In this document: piece after piece, positions 63,101-64,000 of the stretch
How positions within the stretch are numbered: the first letter of the stretch is position 1
How the letters are laid out: the number at the start of each line of letters is the position of its first letter
Origin: Microcoleus vaginatus PCC 9802
Lineage (GTDB): Bacteria; Cyanobacteriota; Cyanobacteriia; Cyanobacteriales; Microcoleaceae
Direction: 5' to 3'
NCBI GenBank assembly: GCA_022701275.1
Contig: CP031740.1
Span: forward strand, 5,841,001-5,905,000
DNA length: 64,000 nt
The notes under the pieces: model-generated
What the model saw: only the letters and a program-made list of their open reading frames with translations
The model's database searches: none
What the model was told of the DNA's origin: nothing
Made by a program: the position numbers and the translations under genes

Positions 63101-64000
63101 CGGCAACGGACTGCCCATAAACCGACGTTACCCCACCGTCGGGACGTTGAAAGCGATATTCGAGTTGGAAAGGGCGATTTCTTTGGACAGATTGCTCCCA
63201 TTCGGCGATGACGCAATCGCGATCGTCGGGGTGTAGCCCTTGTTGCCATCCTTCCCCGACGGCGGTTTTTGGGGTGAGTCCGCTGATCTGACACCAGCGA
63301 TCGTTAACATATATGCAATTGCCTACAGCATCGGCGCGAAAAATCCCCACTGGAGCGGCTGCCACTAGGGTGGCGTAGCGTTCTTCGCTTTCTTGCAGGC
63401 AGACTTCAGTTCGTTTGCGAGCGCTAATGTCGGTAATAGTGCCTATATAGCCGCTCCGATGTCCATTGGCATCGAGTTCGGCGACGCACTGCCCATAAAC
63501 CCACGTTACCGTACCGTCGGGACATTGAAAGCGATATTCGAGTTCAAAAGAGCGGTTACCTTGAATGAATTGCTTCCATTCGACCATGACCCAATCGCGA
63601 TCGTCGGGGTGCACTCCTTGTTGCCATCCGTGTCCGATAGTGGCTCCTGGTGTGAGTCCGCTGATCTGAAAGTAGCGATCGTTGACATAGGTGCATAGCC
63701 CCGTAGCATCGGTGCGAAAAATCCCCACCGGAGCAGCAGCGGCAAGGGCGGCGTAGCGTTGTTCGCTCTCGATCAAGGTGGCTTCGATCCGCTGTCGCTT
63801 TACCAGTTCATTCTGCAATTTTTGCTGGATCATGGCTTGCCCAAGGGCGATCGCCACCTGTAGAGAAACTTGTCGCAGGAGTTCGATCTCGTCAGTCGTC
63901 CAAGAGTGTGCACTGGCTCGATAACTGGCGATCATTAATCCGCGCAGTTGTTCCTCAATCACGATCGGCACCATCAGCTTGGCGCGAATATCAAACCCCA
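57102..64000 (-). CDS. giant hybrid histidine kinase with 11 PAS and 3-4 GAF domains, 5' end outside the window
   Basis: At least 2,298 residues, with the frame open through the window edge, so the N-terminus is missing. In order: the end of a GAF domain; eleven PAS domains with PAC motifs (ITDISxRKxAE repeated), of which the first two (RYAALAAAAPVGIFRTDA and RYATLVAAAPVGIFRADA) are 126-residue tandem duplicates; two complete GAF domains (ILNSTVEEIHQLLQSDRT and VTQQVKEILQGDRIIVFRLF); coiled coil; H-box EFLANMSHELRTPLNAILG; an ATPase domain (VIDTGIGIAPEHI, GTGLGLALVKRI); and a receiver (LAEDNEANITT, LILMDIQMPGMDGLE, YLTKPVK). No membrane helix is visible, so it is cytoplasmic. The GAF domains may bind chromophore or small ligands; no clear bilin Cys was noted. 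First gene of a three-gene leftward operon. Confidence 0.93.
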   Translation of the reverse strand, partial: GFDIRAKLMVPIVIEEQLRGLMIASYRASAHSWTTDEIELLRQVSLQVAIALGQAMIQQKLQNELVKRQRIEATLIESEQRYAALAAAAPVGIFRTDATGLCTYVNDRYFQISGLTPGATIGHGWQQGVHPDDRDWVMVEWKQFIQGNRSFELEYRFQCPDGTVTWVYGQCVAELDANGHRSGYIGTITDISARKRTEVCLQESEERYATLVAAAPVGIFRADAVGNCIYVNDRWCQISGLTPKTAVGEGWQQGLHPDDRDCVIAEWEQSVQRNRPFQLEYRFQRPDGGVTSVYGQSVAERDADGQVVGYVGTTTDITDRKQAEQKLQQLNQQLETKVAERTQELWQVNSLQRAILDCADYSIISSDPSGIIQTLNAAGERMLGYSAQEIIGQATPALIHDANEVIDRAASLSAELGQNIPPGFEVFVAKARQGLVSEEEWSYIRKDGSRFPVSLSITALKDVHQQIIGFLGIAKDISDRKRAEAELQKLSERLALSLKSGAIASWEWNLGQNTILGDERMYELFAVTKPSDACQVYDFWANRLHPDDRIPTETLLHQAVLGQAEYDTEYRIVHPDGSLHFIKAYGVVVRDAQSNPQSMIGVNFDISDRKQAELQRQQLIQELSAFKQALDQSAIVVITDREGVISYVNDRFCVVSGYSRDRLIGQTHRLVNSGYHPPAFFQDLWRTINSSQIWRGEICNLAKNGSLYWVATTIVPFLDEQGRPFQYLAIGFDITDRKLAEATLQQENTFRQQIVENMAEGLCVFHQVEEFPFVRFTVWNQQMQAITGYTLEEINRLGWYQTLYPNLEDREQAIANCRQMQPIAVEREIQRQDGQRRTISISTSVLSGDDGHLYALALIQDITHRQQTERENRLLKERLEFLLASSPAMIYSCKPYGDYELTFMSKNMSAILGYKPEEFLSESGFWANHLHPEDAPRVFADLSALFEYNTHQHEYRFLHHDGHYVWLRDELRVVRDEEGCPTEIIGYFADISDVKQTEETLKIQLAAIEAAIDGIAIMQGDTYLYLNQAHLELFGYEHPQELLGKTWQLLYSPEELERFEREVFPVLGRDRAWQGEAIGTRKDGSTFAEGLSLTLTENGLLICVCRDISDRKQIEAELAESEAKFRRLVEGANDLIWSCEPDGILTYVSPQFKTMFGWDESAWIGKSFIYLVHPDDRSLVVTDYRENIKSGKKSSDYEFRHRHRDGNYVWVRSSATPVINAEGELISIQGILSDISDRKEAEIARESSEIRFRRVFESSVSGMIFADFQGNIIDANDRFLQMVGYTREELDAGLIHWDAMTPPEYFPADVLAMERVMQDGAIEPWEKEYYRKDGSRISVLIGVALLPDSDDQTICVLVDISERKQAQKALQESQQFLQTVLDTIPLAVFWKNRESVFLGCNQQFAQTLGLPSTTESIGKKDLDICQEEVEANEYCAMDRRLMETGEAILGIEETLTLPNGKLIFIETHKAPLRDCSDNVIGLVGTFQDITDRKEAEQKLQQQAKQERLLGAITKRMRSSLNLDEILNSTVEEIHQLLQSDRTLVYRVFPEGTGAAIAESVSPNRLKLLDILFPEEVFPEDTYERYIQGRVYALNDSEDENESIVPCLVEFLADIEVRAKLVVPIIQNQTLWGLLIVHQCDRPRQWQDWEINLLKQIANQLAIAIQQSYLYEQVQSELAIRKQTENVIALQLQRQRTLGAIAQQIRESLDINQILAAVTQQVKEILQGDRIIVFRLFGDGRSQIVEEAVSSEFPALKDHHWEDERWSQEILNRYWQGKPRIVPNVMTDIWTDCLVEYASVGQVQSKIVAPILQEVRSSESHRWIAPGQTKKLWGVLVVHACREQRVWQESEAQLLQQIANQLAIAIQQASLFKQLQQELTERQQAQQQLTERNQQLGASNEELARATRLKDEFLANMSHELRTPLNAILGMSEGLQEQVFGIVNEQQIKALQTIERSSSHLLELINDILDVAKIESGQMELDCTPVSINHLCQSSLAFIKQQALQKRIQLEIQMPLNLPDLLIDERRMRQVLINLLNNAVKFTPNGGRITLEVSRQQRPADPDSADSPPHFLVKETLRIAVIDTGIGIAPEHINKLFQPFIQIDGALNRQYTGTGLGLALVKRIVELHGGQVGLTSTVGVGSCFTIDLPCTACAPSSVYLESQTEPRIEPSQPEEGGSPLILLAEDNEANITTISSYLRAKGYRILLAKNGEEAIALAKSENPNLILMDIQMPGMDGLEAMQRIRSDPNLVDLPIIALTALAMTGDRDRCLAAGANDYLTKPVKLKQLASTIQQLLASK

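Overview
The window comes from a filamentous, non-heterocystous-looking cyanobacterium, most likely a Microcoleus/Oscillatoria-type member of the Oscillatoriales. Evidence seen in the sequence: very frequent GCGATCGC (HIP1-type) octamers, a ferredoxin-thioredoxin reductase variable chain, a GUN4 domain, an ABA4-like protein, a CrtISO-type carotenoid enzyme, the cyanobacterial style of Ser/Thr kinases and multi-PAS histidine kinases, and many heptameric tandem repeats. The genus is inference. No rRNA, tRNA or CRISPR array was seen.

Layout. 0.5-5 kb: the scar of a large kinase/ATPase/histidine-kinase gene whose C-terminal histidine kinase survives, then a membrane Ser/Thr kinase. 5-11.5 kb: pentapeptide-repeat protein, a cyanobacterial hypothetical, a carotenoid-isomerase-like flavoenzyme, a 31-residue membrane peptide, a 12-repeat LRR protein and an ABA4-like protein. 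11.8-21 kb: a four-GAF sensor, pyrD, a chorismate-enzyme/aminotransferase pair (probably p-aminobenzoate), a SanA/YdcF protein and a small transaldolase. 21-26 kb: exported seven-repeat propeller with RTX tail, exported GUN4-domain protein, and a Ser/Thr kinase with seven WD40 repeats. 26.6-27.8 kb: Ca2+/H+ antiporter.

28-35.2 kb is an accessory region: a one-directional run of small unrelated enzymes (GNAT, GrpB, ABM, VOC, Uma2, FAD monooxygenase, alpha/beta hydrolase), then a decayed defence-type zone with a DUF4365 gene stopped by one TGA codon, a HEPN-like protein, and tails of hsdS, DUF1016 and hsdM. 35.7-46 kb: a GH57/DUF3536 protein, ftrV, a four-domain RNA end-repair fusion, a second SanA/YdcF protein and a kinase-like/P-loop fusion. 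46.2-50 kb: an adenosine-kinase-like gene followed by a STAND-type gene wrecked at its 5' end by an IS630 remnant and at its 3' end by palindromic repeats, one of which holds an IS4-like element with perfect 13-bp ends and 9-bp target duplications.

50-64 kb: an ABC ATPase, a phosphoribulokinase-like enzyme lacking one redox cysteine, a membrane GTPase, and a three-gene signalling operon read leftward: a giant hybrid histidine kinase (11 PAS domains, cut by the window edge) followed by two receiver-kinase proteins with near-identical receivers. The main themes are signal transduction, repeat proteins, and repeated insertion and decay of accessory genes. The best candidates for follow-up are the RNA end-repair fusion, the secreted GUN4/propeller pair, and the nested mobile-element locus at 47-50 kb.
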